Source: Chitinophagales bacterium
GTDB lineage: Bacteria; Bacteroidota; Bacteroidia; Chitinophagales; Chitinophagaceae
Length of the DNA: 64,000 bases
Reading direction: 5' to 3'
Assembly: GCA_017303415.1 (NCBI GenBank)
Contig: JAFLBJ010000001.1
Coordinates: 2,356,001-2,420,000 of the forward strand
Numbering within the stretch: position 1 is the stretch's first letter; the number at the start of each line of letters is the position of its first letter. The notes under the pieces are model-generated. The model ran no database searches. It saw only the letters and a program-made list of their open reading frames with translations, and had not been told where the DNA came from. The position numbers were made by a program, and so were the translations under genes. This document shows positions 41,134 through 50,778 of the stretch, piece after piece.

Positions 41134-42414
41134 TTATTTCAATCCAAAAGCCCTTTTCACTTTGTTTACATAATCCAGTTTTTCCCAGGTAAACAACTCA
41201 ACGGTCACTTTTTTCTCATTGTCTTTCCCTTTGTTGAAGGTTTTTACTACCTCTTTTGGCTCACGACCCATATGACCATAGGCGGCTGTTTCACTGTAGA
41301 TAGGGTTACGTAATTTAAGGCGTTGCTCGATGGCATACGGGCGCATATCGAAGATCTCTTCTACTTTGCGTGCGATCTCTCCATCGCTCATGTCTACTTT
41401 AGCCGTGCCGTATGTGTTTACATACAGACCACAGGGTTTAGCTACACCAATGGCATAGGAAACCTGAACCAGTACTTCATCACAAAGACCGGCAGCCACC
41501 AGGTTCTTGGCGATATGGCGGGTAGCATATGCGGCAGAACGATCCACTTTGGAAGGATCTTTTCCACTGAAGGCTCCACCACCATGTGCCCCTTTTCCTC
41601 CATAGGTATCTACGATGATCTTTCTTCCGGTCAGACCAGTATCTCCATGAGGCCCGCCGATTACAAATTTGCCGGTGGGGTTGATATGGTAGGTGATCTT
41701 ATCGTTGAATAATTTACGGAGTGAAGGTTTCAGTTGTTTCTTCACCCGGGGGATAATGACTTCGATGATGTCTTTGCGGATCTGGTCCAGCATTTGTTTA
41801 TCGGTGCCAAAATCATCGTGCTGGGTAGATACCACAATGGTGTCTATACGCACGGGTTGGTTATTGTCATCGTATTCAATGGTTACCTGGCTTTTGGCAT
41901 CCGGACGCAGGTATTTCAATTCTTTTCCGGCACGACGGGTTTTGGACAATTCCTGAAGGATCTTATGTGCCAGGTCAAGGGCCAGGGGCATGTAGTTATC
42001 CGTCTCTATTGTAGCATAACCAAACATCATACCCTGGTCGCCGGCACCTTGTGCGTTGGCTTTGGCTTCAAAGCTCAATTTCTTTACGGTACGGTCAACA
42101 CCCCGATTGATATCGGCGCTTTGCTCATGAATGGCTGAGAAGATTCCACAGGAGTTGGCTTCGAACATGTATTCAGCCTTGGTGTATCCGATGTTACGGA
42201 TCACTTCCCGGGCAATATCCTGAACATCCAGGTAGGTTTTCGATTTCACCTCTCCGGCCAATACCACCTGTCCGGTAGTAACGAGGGTTTCGCAGGCGAC
42301 TTTTGACTGCGCATCATAAGCCAGGAAATTATCGATCAGGGCATCGGAAATCTGGTCGGCTACTTTGTCAGGATGACCTTCTGAAACACTTTCAGAGGTA
42401 AAGAGATAGGGCAT
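41134..42414 (-). CDS. metK: S-adenosylmethionine synthetase
   Basis: Makes SAM from methionine and ATP; 426 residues, somewhat longer than the 384 of E. coli, in line with Bacteroidota homologs. Present are [21 protein letters not shown] (begins at about 5; metal and ATP ligands), [12 protein letters not shown] (about 122-133), [24 protein letters not shown] (about 256-279) and [19 protein letters not shown] (about 283-301, P-loop-like). The promoter is a full consensus match. I looked for a SAM riboswitch upstream and saw none; the leader is only about 30 bases. Confidence 0.97.
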   Translation of the reverse strand: MPYLFTSESVSEGHPDKVADQISDALIDNFLAYDAQSKVACETLVTTGQVVLAGEVKSKTYLDVQDIAREVIRNIGYTKAEYMFEANSCGIFSAIHEQSADINRGVDRTVKKLSFEAKANAQGAGDQGMMFGYATIETDNYMPLALDLAHKILQELSKTRRAGKELKYLRPDAKSQVTIEYDDNNQPVRIDTIVVSTQHDDFGTDKQMLDQIRKDIIEVIIPRVKKQLKPSLRKLFNDKITYHINPTGKFVIGGPHGDTGLTGRKIIVDTYGGKGAHGGGAFSGKDPSKVDRSAAYATRHIAKNLVAAGLCDEVLVQVSYAIGVAKPCGLYVNTYGTAKVDMSDGEIARKVEEIFDMRPYAIEQRLKLRNPIYSETAAYGHMGREPKEVVKTFNKGKDNEKKVTVELFTWEKLDYVNKVKRAFGLK

Positions 42415-42450
42415 GTTTGTTAATTGTAATTAAGCAAAAAGGTTTGGGCG

Positions 42451-42482
42451 CAAAGATAATAGCCCATTTGATACTTTACCAA
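42451..42482 (-). promoter_or_regulatory. Promoter of metK (TTG-N21-TATCTTTG)
   Basis: On the minus strand TTG (42480-42482) is followed after 21 bases by TATCTTTG (42451-42458), a full consensus match. Predicted start near 42444. Confidence 0.7.
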
Positions 42483-42493
42483 TGAAGTTCAGA

Positions 42494-43981
42494 CTAAATT
42501 TTAGAGTAGATGATCCGTAGTTTCATTCGCCGGGTGGGGTGAGCCGTACCACCGAGTCTGACCCTGCCCGTAACATAATTATTGTTCAGGGTTTGGACAT
42601 AGTTGGTAAAATTGCCCGAATTATCAAAGTTATTGAGCCGGATCGAGTCGGTACTATACCTGTGCGACATCATCCTGAAATCCATGACCTTCTGCCCTTC
42701 AGTTACGATTTTTTGTACATAACGGGTGAGGTCAAAGCTCCAACGGGCCACATCTTTACCCGATCCATTGGGAACGGTGTTACCATAGGAGCCAAATGAA
42801 GCCAGGTTCAGGGTACCGCTTCCACCTGGGTAGAGATCATAAGGGATGACCCGGTAACTACTGATGCTGGAGTCGTAGGCATCCATCCAGATGGATTCCG
42901 GGGCGAAGAAAATATCATCACTGGGGTCATATATCTGTTCGGCCACGAGCTCTGCCCGGTGAACCAAACGGTTGCTAACATTTTGAAGACCAGGGATTTT
43001 GATCGTTGCGTAGGATCCCGGTGAGTTGATCAGATAAACAAAATCATCCGCCGCAGGGGAATTGGCAGCTGCTTCAAGGGGTGAACCTGTGAAGTCACGC
43101 TTCACATAATTATGTGAGGCACAACCAATGGAAGAAAATATGCTATAAGGTGAAAATGTAAAATAGCTGACCGTTGTATCCGGCTGGCCATTCTTTGGAT
43201 ATCGATAGTAAAAGGCCAGTTTGGTATTGGGTGCATTGGCCAGGGCAAAGGCCATCAGGGCATTTCCCGATCCGGCCGCAGATTCAATGGCTAACCCTTT
43301 AAAATAGGTGTTCAGTAATGAATCACTTTTATAGGCACCTCCTGCGGTCGAGTCATAATCCAGCATGCGTTGTCCAAAAAGATCAGACAGACGAATACGG
43401 AGTTGGCTGACCGTAGTATCCTTATATGCCTTTACGGTGTCCTTTAAATTTTGCGGAACAATGGTTCTGGAACCCAACAGGTCACCGTTGACAAAGGTGG
43501 TAGATTTTACCAGGTAATTCGAATCCGCCCGGAATACATTGGTCGGTATATTCGCGATCTCGTACACGTTGATGGTCTGAGGAATGGTGGTATCACCATA
43601 GGCTCCCTTATAATCCAAAACAAGCACCACAGAGTCGATCGTCAGGCTGTCTGCCCGCGCAAAAGCATGGGGAAACAGAGTGGGTTTGAGTTGAAGGTAG
43701 ATACGGGCATCGGTCTTGCCAAAGAAGGGATCATTAGAGATCTGTCCCAGAAAATGTATCTCGGAAGAGAGCATCCGGATTGAATCTTCATTGTCACCGA
43801 AAATACCATTGTAAACCTCTACATTCAGGACGGTATCAAAGGTGTTGATATTATCCACTGCAGGGATCAGTCCCGAACCGATATCCGTAAAGGCATTAAT
43901 CCTTTTACACGCGGTAAAGATGGTGACGCCGGAAAGCAGGGAAACAATAAGGAAAAAGAGGACCAGATGCTTGTTCTTCAC
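42494..43981 (-). CDS. DUF4270-family lipoprotein
   Basis: Exported lipoprotein of 495 residues with GTG start at 43979-43981. The signal ends in IFTACKR (lipobox Cys at about 25). The mature protein starts with ITDIG-like FTDIGSGLIP and runs through long beta-rich blocks (VDSVVLVLDYKGAYGD, LRIRLSDLFGQRML, ATIKIPGLQNVSNRLVHRAELV) to a C-terminal VTGRVRLGGTAHPTRRMKLRIIYSKI. These fit DUF4270, a Bacteroidota-specific surface lipoprotein family without known activity. It is 42 bp downstream of the half-size glycogen-synthase-like gene and probably co-transcribed; as I recall, that pairing recurs in related genomes. Confidence 0.88.
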   Translation of the reverse strand: MKNKHLVLFFLIVSLLSGVTIFTACKRINAFTDIGSGLIPAVDNINTFDTVLNVEVYNGIFGDNEDSIRMLSSEIHFLGQISNDPFFGKTDARIYLQLKPTLFPHAFARADSLTIDSVVLVLDYKGAYGDTTIPQTINVYEIANIPTNVFRADSNYLVKSTTFVNGDLLGSRTIVPQNLKDTVKAYKDTTVSQLRIRLSDLFGQRMLDYDSTAGGAYKSDSLLNTYFKGLAIESAAGSGNALMAFALANAPNTKLAFYYRYPKNGQPDTTVSYFTFSPYSIFSSIGCASHNYVKRDFTGSPLEAAANSPAADDFVYLINSPGSYATIKIPGLQNVSNRLVHRAELVAEQIYDPSDDIFFAPESIWMDAYDSSISSYRVIPYDLYPGGSGTLNLASFGSYGNTVPNGSGKDVARWSFDLTRYVQKIVTEGQKVMDFRMMSHRYSTDSIRLNNFDNSGNFTNYVQTLNNNYVTGRVRLGGTAHPTRRMKLRIIYSKI

Positions 43982-44023
43982 GGGGTTATAATTATTTTAC
44001 CGGTATAAATTGGAGGTTGATGT

Positions 44024-44839
44024 TTACTTGCCTGCAAGGTCGCCATACAATTGCAAATAGTCTGTTAAATCAGACTCTGCATTATATAACAGGGTTTTCT
44101 TTCCTTTCACTTTGGTGAATTCCTCCACCAGTTTCTTATCGATCTTTTCATCGCCAAAGGTAATGGCGTCTGCATAGGTGGCTCCCCCTCTGAAAAGGGC
44201 AGTATTGGTACCATCCTTATATACTTCCAGGTCCTTTTCCTTGATATTCGCATGGATCAGGGCCTTTTTGAGCAGACCGGGGCCTAATTTTTCCTTGAAG
44301 GTATTTTGTCCGATGGTATAGATCACTTTACTGTGGGCAAATACAGGCTCCTTTTTGTAAACGGTTTTGAGGAAAGCGGGCACCAGTCCGGTCATCCAGC
44401 CACTGCAATGGATCAGATCGGGAGGCCATCCAAATTTCTTCACGGTTTCGAGGGCGCCTTTACAGAAGAAAACGGTACGAATATCATTGTCGGGATACCA
44501 TTTTTCCTGTTCATCATGATAAATATATTTCCGCTTGAACAGGTCTTCATTATCCAGAAAATATACTTGCAGGCGGGCATTGGGGAGAGAAGCTACTTTG
44601 ATCTGAAGCGGGAGGTCATCATTTTCAATCGAGATATTGATCCCGGAGAGCCTGACCACTTCATGAAGGCGGTGCCGGCGTTCGTTGATCACCCCAAAAC
44701 GAGGCATGATACAGCGCACCTCATATCCATTATCATTCGCTTTTATTGCCAATTTGTTCACCGTTTCCGAGAATTCAGTGAATTCGAGGTACGGCGACAT
44801 CTCGCTGGCAATAAATAAAATTCTTTTCTTTGCTGACAT
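44024..44839 (-). CDS. Glycogen/starch synthase-like protein, N-terminal half only
   Basis: Protein of 271 residues that matches only the N-terminal Rossmann domain of GT5 glycogen synthases (complete enzymes have about 480). It begins KKRILFIASEMSPYLEFTEF. At the spot where GT5 enzymes have the ADP-glucose-binding KxGGL loop it reads EFTEFSETVNKL, so that motif is lost. Later blocks DLIHCSGWMTGLVPAFLKTVY and KVIYTIGQNTFKEKLG keep the fold. The nucleotide-sugar-binding C-terminal domain is absent. It is unlikely to be an active synthase; a binding or regulatory role is possible. It is divergent from panC. Confidence 0.88.
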   Translation of the reverse strand: MSAKKRILFIASEMSPYLEFTEFSETVNKLAIKANDNGYEVRCIMPRFGVINERRHRLHEVVRLSGINISIENDDLPLQIKVASLPNARLQVYFLDNEDLFKRKYIYHDEQEKWYPDNDIRTVFFCKGALETVKKFGWPPDLIHCSGWMTGLVPAFLKTVYKKEPVFAHSKVIYTIGQNTFKEKLGPGLLKKALIHANIKEKDLEVYKDGTNTALFRGGATYADAITFGDEKIDKKLVEEFTKVKGKKTLLYNAESDLTDYLQLYGDLAGK

Positions 44840-44896
44840 GTTTTTCGCTGTTTGATTAATCCGCCTGAATTAGCTTACTTGTTGCACAGAAAGCCG

Positions 44897-44904
44897 CAAA
44901 GGTA
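44897..44904 (-). promoter_or_regulatory. -7 box (TACCTTTG) of the GT5-like gene
   Basis: Exact TAnnTTTG match on the minus strand in the divergent gap with panC. Predicted start near 44890 gives a leader of about 50 bases. Confidence 0.5.
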
Positions 44905-44961
44905 ATTAAATTCTTGCTAATTGCGGGATAAGGGAGCTTAAGAACCACCATACTATACCAA

Positions 44962-45825
44962 ATGATGATCATTTTGAAGCATACCGGGGACTTGAATCGC
45001 TATCTGACCAGTCACCGGAAAAGGGGTAAAAAGATTGGATTTGTCCCTACCATGGGGGCTCTTCACGAAGGACATATGTCGCTGATTCGCAAATCCCGGG
45101 GAGAAACAGACCTGACAGTTTGCAGCATTTTTGTCAACCCCACACAGTTCAATGATCCGGCTGACTATGAAAAGTATCCGGTCACGCTGAGCCAGGATAT
45201 TCAAATGCTGGAAAAGGAAGGATGCGATGTATTATTTATGCCCTCCCGGGACGAGATCTACCCCTCGGGCACCCGGGAATTAAAGACCTATGAACTGGGT
45301 TTTCTTGAAACAGTTTATGAAGGAAAATACAGGCCCGGTCATTTCCAGGGGGTTTGCCAGGTAGTGGAAATTCTGGTTGCTGCCGTAAACCCCGATCTGC
45401 TCTATCTTGGACAAAAGGATTATCAACAGTGCATGGTGATCGCCCGCATGCTGGTCATCACCGGTCGTCAGGAAATAGAACTCCGACTCTGCCCTACCCT
45501 TCGTGAACCAAATGGATTGGCGATGAGCAGTCGTAACCGGAGATTATCTGCGGAGGAAAGACAGCAGGCGGCGGCTATCCAGGAAGGATTACAAAAGATC
45601 AAACAACAAATAAAACCGGGAGAAACCAGTTCCATTACAAATAAAATAACAGATGGTCTTCGGGACCAGGGGTTTCAGATTGACTATTTTGAAGTGGCGG
45701 ATGCCCGGACACTGGCGCCGGTTACTGTTTGGGATGGAAAAAGCGAACTTGTTGCCCTGGCAGCTGTTTTTCTGGGAGGGGTACGGTTGATCGATAACCT
45801 TCTTATCCCTGTCTCAAGTAGTTGA
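44962..45825 (+). CDS. panC: Pantothenate synthetase
   Basis: Condenses pantoate and beta-alanine using ATP; 287 residues. Present are the HIGH-like [15 protein letters not shown] (about 29-43), FVNPTQFND (about 59-67), the [29 protein letters not shown] block (about 132-160) and the KMSKS-like [12 protein letters not shown] (about 189-200). Start is ATG 44962, the first of two adjacent ATGs. panD follows 28 bp downstream and panB is at 50.8 kb, so all three dedicated pantothenate genes are in this window. Confidence 0.96.
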   Translation: MMIILKHTGDLNRYLTSHRKRGKKIGFVPTMGALHEGHMSLIRKSRGETDLTVCSIFVNPTQFNDPADYEKYPVTLSQDIQMLEKEGCDVLFMPSRDEIYPSGTRELKTYELGFLETVYEGKYRPGHFQGVCQVVEILVAAVNPDLLYLGQKDYQQCMVIARMLVITGRQEIELRLCPTLREPNGLAMSSRNRRLSAEERQQAAAIQEGLQKIKQQIKPGETSSITNKITDGLRDQGFQIDYFEVADARTLAPVTVWDGKSELVALAAVFLGGVRLIDNLLIPVSSS

Positions 45826-45839
45826 TTACGAATTATTCT

Positions 45840-45847
45840 TAATTTTG
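45840..45847 (+). promoter_or_regulatory. -7 box (TAATTTTG) of panD
   Basis: Exact TAnnTTTG match between panC and panD. Its last base is 7 before ATG 45854, so the message would start at the ATG (leaderless). panD may thus be made both from panC read-through and on its own. Confidence 0.4.
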
Positions 45848-45853
45848 TTCCTT

Positions 45854-46198
45854 ATGCAGATACAAGTGCTGAAATCGAAGATCCACCGGGCAGTTATCAC
45901 GGAAGCCAATTTGAATTATGTGGGCAGCCTGACCCTGGATGAAGATATGATGGACGCAGCCCATATCATTGAGAATGAAAAAGTGCAGGTGGTGAATGTG
46001 AATAATGGGGAAAGATTAGAGACCTATGTCATCCGTGGAAAGAGAGGTTCAGGTGTATGTTGCCTGAACGGACCGGCTGCGCGAAAAGGCGCTGTTGGGG
46101 ATATCGTAGTTGTTATCTCCTATGCCCTGATGGATTTTGAAGAAGCCAAGCAATTCAAACCCTGGTTATTGTTTCCCAAAGAGGGAAATAAGGTTTAA
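45854..46198 (+). CDS. panD: Aspartate 1-decarboxylase
   Basis: Makes beta-alanine from aspartate; 114 residues from ATG 45854. The proenzyme cleaves itself between Gly24 and Ser25 in [12 protein letters not shown], and Ser25 becomes the pyruvoyl cofactor; position and spacing are exactly canonical. [28 protein letters not shown] (about 65-92) is the conserved core. The tail [19 protein letters not shown] is ordinary. An upstream TTG reading at 45845 is unnecessary. Confidence 0.96.
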   Translation: MQIQVLKSKIHRAVITEANLNYVGSLTLDEDMMDAAHIIENEKVQVVNVNNGERLETYVIRGKRGSGVCCLNGPAARKGAVGDIVVVISYALMDFEEAKQFKPWLLFPKEGNKV

Positions 46199-46207
46199 TC
46201 CCTCCCC

Positions 46208-47218
46208 ATGAACAAAAGGCTGCGTACGATATTTCAATACCTGTTTTTTTTCGGACTGGGTATATTTCTGATCTGGTGGTCCATACGGGGACTTACAGAT
46301 GATCACAAAGCCCATATACGTTCGGCAGTCAGGGAGGCCAATTATCTCCTCATGGTCCCGGTGTTTGGGATCATGATCCTGGCGCATTTCTTTCGTGCAC
46401 TCCGTTGGAGATTGCTGATCCAGCCCATGGGGTATCATCCTTCCATTCGAAATACTTTTTTTGCCGTAATGATCGGTTACCTGACAAATCAGGCCTTGCC
46501 GAGATTGGGTGAATTCATCAAGTGCACCTTTTTGTTTCGTTATGAAAAGGTACCCGTTGATAAATTGATTGGCACGGTTATCCTCGAAAGGATCATAGAC
46601 CTCCTTTGTCTCCTGATCGTTTTTGGCATCACCCTATATTTACAACCAGGCATCTATTCCGACCTGATGAACGCCTTTTTTAATTCATCGCCCAATGGCG
46701 TTGTGCAGGAAAATAAGATTGAAGGTTGGGTGATCGGTTCGATCACTATCGGAGTAGTGCTGATCGTGATCATTCTTTGGATGTTGGTAAAAAAGAAAAC
46801 GATTAAAGATGTCATTGAATTGGGGAAACAAATTCTTTTACGAATTTGGAATGGCATCAGTACCATTCAGCATTTAAAAAAACGGTGGGAATTCCTGTTT
46901 CTGACCTTTGCCATCTGGTTTCTTTATTTCATTGGAGGATATATAGGTTTTAATGCCCTGAAAGAAACTGCTCAATATGGAGTTCCTGAAGCCTTTTCTA
47001 TCCTCAGTGCCGGAAGTGTGGGCATGGTGGCTACCCCGGGAGGTATTGGTGCGTATGCGGTGTTGGTACAAAAAACCATGCAGGTGTATGGATTAAATGA
47101 GGGCACGGCACTTGCCTTTGGTTGGTTGATCTGGCTGGCACAAACCACAGTTATCCTGCTCGGAGGATTTGCCAGCTTTATCCTGATGCCTCACCTTAAT
47201 AAGAAAAAACAAAAATGA
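46208..47218 (+). CDS. Lysylphosphatidylglycerol-synthase-like transmembrane protein
   Basis: Polytopic membrane protein of 336 residues with about eight hydrophobic segments, of the flippase-like LPG-synthase-TM/UPF0104 family. Conserved parts are HFFRALRWRLLIQPMG (about 59-74), the NQALPRLGEFIKCTFLFRYEKV block (about 97-118), GTVILERIIDLLCLL and the re-entrant VGMVATPGGIGAYAVLVQ (about 275-292). It lacks the soluble synthetase half, so it is not itself MprF. Lipid or polyprenyl-linked substrate transport is inferred from the family. It overlaps rfaE2 by 4 bases. Confidence 0.88.
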   Translation: MNKRLRTIFQYLFFFGLGIFLIWWSIRGLTDDHKAHIRSAVREANYLLMVPVFGIMILAHFFRALRWRLLIQPMGYHPSIRNTFFAVMIGYLTNQALPRLGEFIKCTFLFRYEKVPVDKLIGTVILERIIDLLCLLIVFGITLYLQPGIYSDLMNAFFNSSPNGVVQENKIEGWVIGSITIGVVLIVIILWMLVKKKTIKDVIELGKQILLRIWNGISTIQHLKKRWEFLFLTFAIWFLYFIGGYIGFNALKETAQYGVPEAFSILSAGSVGMVATPGGIGAYAVLVQKTMQVYGLNEGTALAFGWLIWLAQTTVILLGGFASFILMPHLNKKKQK

Positions 47219-47703
47219 AAGCGACCGCCCATATCACCCAGAAAATCGTTTCGGTGGATGTATTGATCACCCGCATGGCTGCCTGGAGGGTGACCGGGAA
47301 AAAAGTGGCTTTTACCAATGGCTGTTTTGATCTTCTTCATCAAGGTCATATCTATTCCTTATCTGAGGCTGCTCGTCAGGCTGATTACCTGGTGGTGGGT
47401 TTGAACGCAGATGGCTCTGTCCGTCGGCTCAAAGGGGAAGGACGACCCGTCAATGACCAATACTCCCGTGCCCTGATCATGGCTTCGCTGGTGATGGTGG
47501 ATGCAGTGGTTCTCTTTGAGGAGGATACTCCATTGGAACTTATCTCCCAGATAAAACCAGACGTGTTGGTCAAAGGCGGTGATTATACCATTGATCAGGT
47601 GGCAGGTGCCAAAGAGGTTATTGCCGCTGGAGGCAAGGTTGTATTCAACCCGATCCTGGAGGGTTTTTCTACCACATCTATCATTGCAAAACTTGCCCGT
47701 TAA
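47215..47703 (+). CDS. rfaE2: D-glycero-beta-D-manno-heptose 1-phosphate adenylyltransferase
   Basis: Nucleotidyltransferase of 162 residues, equal to the C-terminal half of E. coli HldE. It makes ADP-heptose for LPS core synthesis. FTNGCFDLLHQGHIYSL carries the HxGH motif (about 33-49), and VGLNADGSVRRLKGEGRPVNDQYSRA (about 60-85) and KPDVLVKGGDYTIDQV (about 119-134) are the family blocks. The kinase half is not adjacent. The gene overlaps the membrane-protein gene before it (ATGA). Confidence 0.93.
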   Translation: MKATAHITQKIVSVDVLITRMAAWRVTGKKVAFTNGCFDLLHQGHIYSLSEAARQADYLVVGLNADGSVRRLKGEGRPVNDQYSRALIMASLVMVDAVVLFEEDTPLELISQIKPDVLVKGGDYTIDQVAGAKEVIAAGGKVVFNPILEGFSTTSIIAKLAR

Positions 47704-47774
47704 TCCGGGAAAACTTAACATTCACAAAAAGGCTTGTTCATTAATTTTACCCGAATCGGAAAAGTAAGCATGGC

Positions 47775-49871
47775 ATGAGTGAACAAAAAGCAAAAACGAT
47801 TTATCGGGATATCAGTTGGCTGTCTTTTAATGCCCGTGTACTGCAGGAAGCGGGTGATCCATCTGTTCCATTGCGGGAACGGATTCGGTTTCTGGGTATC
47901 TTCTCCAACAATCTGGATGAGTTCTTTCGGGTACGCGTAGCTACCATTCGTCGGATGATCCAATTTGGAACGCGGCTCAAGAATATGTACCTCGAGTCCA
48001 ATCCACAGCATATCCTGGATCAGATACAAGGTATTGTACTGGACCAGCAAAGAGAATTTGACCGGATATGGGAGGATATTGTTGAACAACTTCGGGACCA
48101 AAAAATATACCTGGTCACGGAACGACAATTGAACAAAGACCAGAAGGATTTTGTACGGCGCTATTATGACGAGGAGGTCAGTTCAAATGTGATTCCCCTG
48201 ATGATCCAGAGTATCCCCAGTTTTCCCTACCTGCGCGAAAAGTCGATCTACCTCGGGGTGGTCATGTGGAAAAGGGATTCCGCGTTAAAGAAAAAATATG
48301 CCTTGATTGAAGTGCCGAGCCGTGTGTTTGGACGTTTTATCCAGCTTCCTTCACCCAATCCGGATGAGCACCATATCATCTTATTAGAGGATGTGATCCG
48401 TTTTAACCTGCCGGTAATCTTCTCCTATTTTGGATATGACCGTTATTCTTCACATGTATTTAAAATTACGAAGGACGCGGAGATCGATATCGATAATGAT
48501 ATTTCCACTTCCCTTATCCAAAAACTCGAAAAGGGATTAAAGAACCGGCGGAAAGGAAAACCCGTGCGTTTTGTGTATGATAAACAAATGGACCCGGGTC
48601 TGTTGGAATTTCTGATCAGTAAGTTGAACCTGGCCAGAAAGGATAGCATCATTCCCGGGGGGCGTATCCATAATTTCCGGCATTTCATGGATTTTCCCGA
48701 CAATGTCTTTCAGGTTAAAAGACAGCGGAGGAAACCATTCCCCCACCCGGCCCTTCGCAATGGCAAAAGGATCACGGAAACCGTATTGGAGGGGGACCTG
48801 ATGTTGCACTTTCCCTACCATTCATTCAACCCGGTGATCGACCTGTTGCGCGAATCGGCGATCGACCCGGATGTTACAGCCATTAAAGTCACCGCCTATC
48901 GCCTTGCCCCTAATTCAAAAGTGGTCAATGCCCTGATCAATGCGGTAAGGAATGGCAAACAGGTGACAGTGATGCTTGAACTTCGTGCCCGGTTTGATGA
49001 GGAAGCGAATCTGGCCTGGAAGGAACTGCTGGAAGAAGAAGGTGTCAAGGTATTGATCGGTATCCCTAACCTGAAGGTGCATGCCAAGCTTTGTCTCATT
49101 AAGAAAAGAGTAAAGAATAAAACCATTCAGTACGGATTTGTAAGTACAGGTAACCTCAATGAACGTACTGCCAAGGTATATGGTGACCATTGCCTGATGA
49201 CGAGTAACCGGCGGGTTATGGCTGATATCAACCGCATTTTTGCCTTTCTGGAGAAACCTAAGAAAGGGTTGGCCATACTCAAAAATTGCAGCATGATCAT
49301 TCCCAGTCCGGGAATTGTGCGCAAAGAAATTGAGAAGCTGATTCAATTTGAGATCAAGCAGGCTAAAATGGGGAAACCTGCTTCCATTATTCTTAAGATG
49401 AACTCCCTGTCGGATGAAGGGTTGATCTCAAAACTTAATGAAGCAGCCCGGGAAGGTGTACAGATCCGTATGGTGATCCGGGGTATATGTTGTATGCTGA
49501 CTGAGAACCCGAAATTCAAAGCGCCGGTACATGCCGTCAGCATCGTGGATGAATATCTTGAACATGCACGCGTGTGGGTATTTCACAATGCAGGCAACGA
49601 AAAAGTTTACCTATCTTCGGCCGACTGGATGGTAAGGAATATTGACCATCGGATCGAAGCCACCTGTCCGGTATTGAGCCCGGAGATCCAACAGGAACTC
49701 AAGGACATTCTCGATATTCAATTCAGTGGCAACGTGAAGGCCCGCATCCTGAACAACTCGTTAAGCAATGAATATGTTCGTACGGGGAAAAGACGGATTC
49801 GCGCCCAGATCGAGATCTATAATTACCTGTATAAAAAAACTTTAACCTCTCTTGAGACTGGCAGCCATTGA
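47775..49871 (+). CDS. ppk1: Polyphosphate kinase 1
   Basis: Reversibly builds inorganic polyphosphate from ATP; 698 residues, standard length. The N domain (ISWLSFNARVLQEA, then FLGIFSNNLDEFFRVRVATIRR) is followed by the head domain and two phospholipase-D-like catalytic domains. The phosphorylated His lies in LKVHAKLCLIKKR (about residue 438). The second catalytic His is in ARVWVFHNAGNEKVYLSSADWM (about 599). It overlaps ppx by 20 bp, so synthesis and degradation of polyphosphate are encoded together. Confidence 0.96.
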   Translation: MSEQKAKTIYRDISWLSFNARVLQEAGDPSVPLRERIRFLGIFSNNLDEFFRVRVATIRRMIQFGTRLKNMYLESNPQHILDQIQGIVLDQQREFDRIWEDIVEQLRDQKIYLVTERQLNKDQKDFVRRYYDEEVSSNVIPLMIQSIPSFPYLREKSIYLGVVMWKRDSALKKKYALIEVPSRVFGRFIQLPSPNPDEHHIILLEDVIRFNLPVIFSYFGYDRYSSHVFKITKDAEIDIDNDISTSLIQKLEKGLKNRRKGKPVRFVYDKQMDPGLLEFLISKLNLARKDSIIPGGRIHNFRHFMDFPDNVFQVKRQRRKPFPHPALRNGKRITETVLEGDLMLHFPYHSFNPVIDLLRESAIDPDVTAIKVTAYRLAPNSKVVNALINAVRNGKQVTVMLELRARFDEEANLAWKELLEEEGVKVLIGIPNLKVHAKLCLIKKRVKNKTIQYGFVSTGNLNERTAKVYGDHCLMTSNRRVMADINRIFAFLEKPKKGLAILKNCSMIIPSPGIVRKEIEKLIQFEIKQAKMGKPASIILKMNSLSDEGLISKLNEAAREGVQIRMVIRGICCMLTENPKFKAPVHAVSIVDEYLEHARVWVFHNAGNEKVYLSSADWMVRNIDHRIEATCPVLSPEIQQELKDILDIQFSGNVKARILNNSLSNEYVRTGKRRIRAQIEIYNYLYKKTLTSLETGSH

Positions 49872-50742
49872 TATTGGAAGTAATGCAGCAAGATTACTCA
49901 TCAGCGATGTGATCGAAAATGGAAACCAACGTCCGGAATTCATAAAAATGACCCTGGTGAGGGTACCCCTTCGCCTCGGTTTTGATGTGTTTGAAAAAGG
50001 TACCATTACACCGGTCCGGGAGGAAAAGATCATCAAGACCATCAAATCCTATCGCCATCTTATTGATGTGTATGATGTAAAGCACCTGAAAGCCTGCGCC
50101 ACATCTGCCATGCGCGATGCTTCCAATGCGGAGGAGATCATTCGCCGGGTCAAATTGGAAACCGGGATCGAAATTGAGATCATCAGTGGACAGGAAGAAG
50201 CCTCCTTTATTTACGAGAACCATGTGGCGGAAAGTATGAACAAGGATGAGTCCTACCTCTATATTGATGTAGGTGGTGGCAGTACCGAACTCACTTTCTT
50301 TAGCGATGGGAAAATGGTATTTAAAGAATCCTTTAATATCGGAACGATCCGTTTGCTCAAGAACCAGGTCAATGAATCACAATGGGATTCCATGAAGGAA
50401 TTCATCAAGTCCAAAACCAAAGGACATCACCATGTGACCGCCATCGGATCGGGAGGAAATATCAACAAACTTTTTTCCCTGTCCAAGAAAAAGGAAGGCA
50501 AACCCCTGCATCTTGAATTACTCCGCGACTATTACAAAGAATTTAGCAACCTGACCCTTTCACAACGAATGATGTTGTATAAATTAAGGGAAGACCGTGC
50601 CGATGTAATAGTTCCTGCCCTGCTGATCTATATCAACGTTATGCGCTGGGCCGATGCCGAAGAGATTTATGTCCCCAAAATAGGCCTTGCAGATGGCCTC
50701 ATTCATAATTTATACGAAGAGGTGAAGTCCCCCATTTCCTGA
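49852..50742 (+). CDS. Exopolyphosphatase / Ppx-GppA phosphatase
   Basis: ASKHA-fold phosphatase of 296 residues, with a TTG start at 49852 that puts RLAAIDIGSNAARLLI at the very N-terminus as in the family. Phosphate loop 1 is AIDIGSNAARL (5-15), the ISGQEEASFIYENHV block is near 107-121, and phosphate loop 2 is LYIDVGGGSTELTFF (about 131-145). It lacks the C-terminal HD domain of long Ppx/GppA proteins, which fits the short Bacteroidota form. It may hydrolyse polyphosphate, pppGpp or both. The overlap with ppk1 supports a polyphosphate role. Confidence 0.9.
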   Translation: MRLAAIDIGSNAARLLISDVIENGNQRPEFIKMTLVRVPLRLGFDVFEKGTITPVREEKIIKTIKSYRHLIDVYDVKHLKACATSAMRDASNAEEIIRRVKLETGIEIEIISGQEEASFIYENHVAESMNKDESYLYIDVGGGSTELTFFSDGKMVFKESFNIGTIRLLKNQVNESQWDSMKEFIKSKTKGHHHVTAIGSGGNINKLFSLSKKKEGKPLHLELLRDYYKEFSNLTLSQRMMLYKLREDRADVIVPALLIYINVMRWADAEEIYVPKIGLADGLIHNLYEEVKSPIS

Positions 50743-50753
50743 TGGGATTTGAC

Positions 50754-50761
50754 TAATTTTG
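50754..50761 (+). promoter_or_regulatory. -7 box (TAATTTTG) of panB
   Basis: Exact TAnnTTTG match 18 bases upstream of ATG 50779. It supports the shorter start and a transcript for panB separate from ppx. Confidence 0.4.
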
Positions 50762-50778
50762 TCCTTCAAATCCCTCAT

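Noticed and set aside
42415-42493. SAM riboswitch upstream of metK
   Set aside because: The gap is short and is accounted for by a consensus promoter and a leader of about 30 bases, too short for a SAM aptamer.
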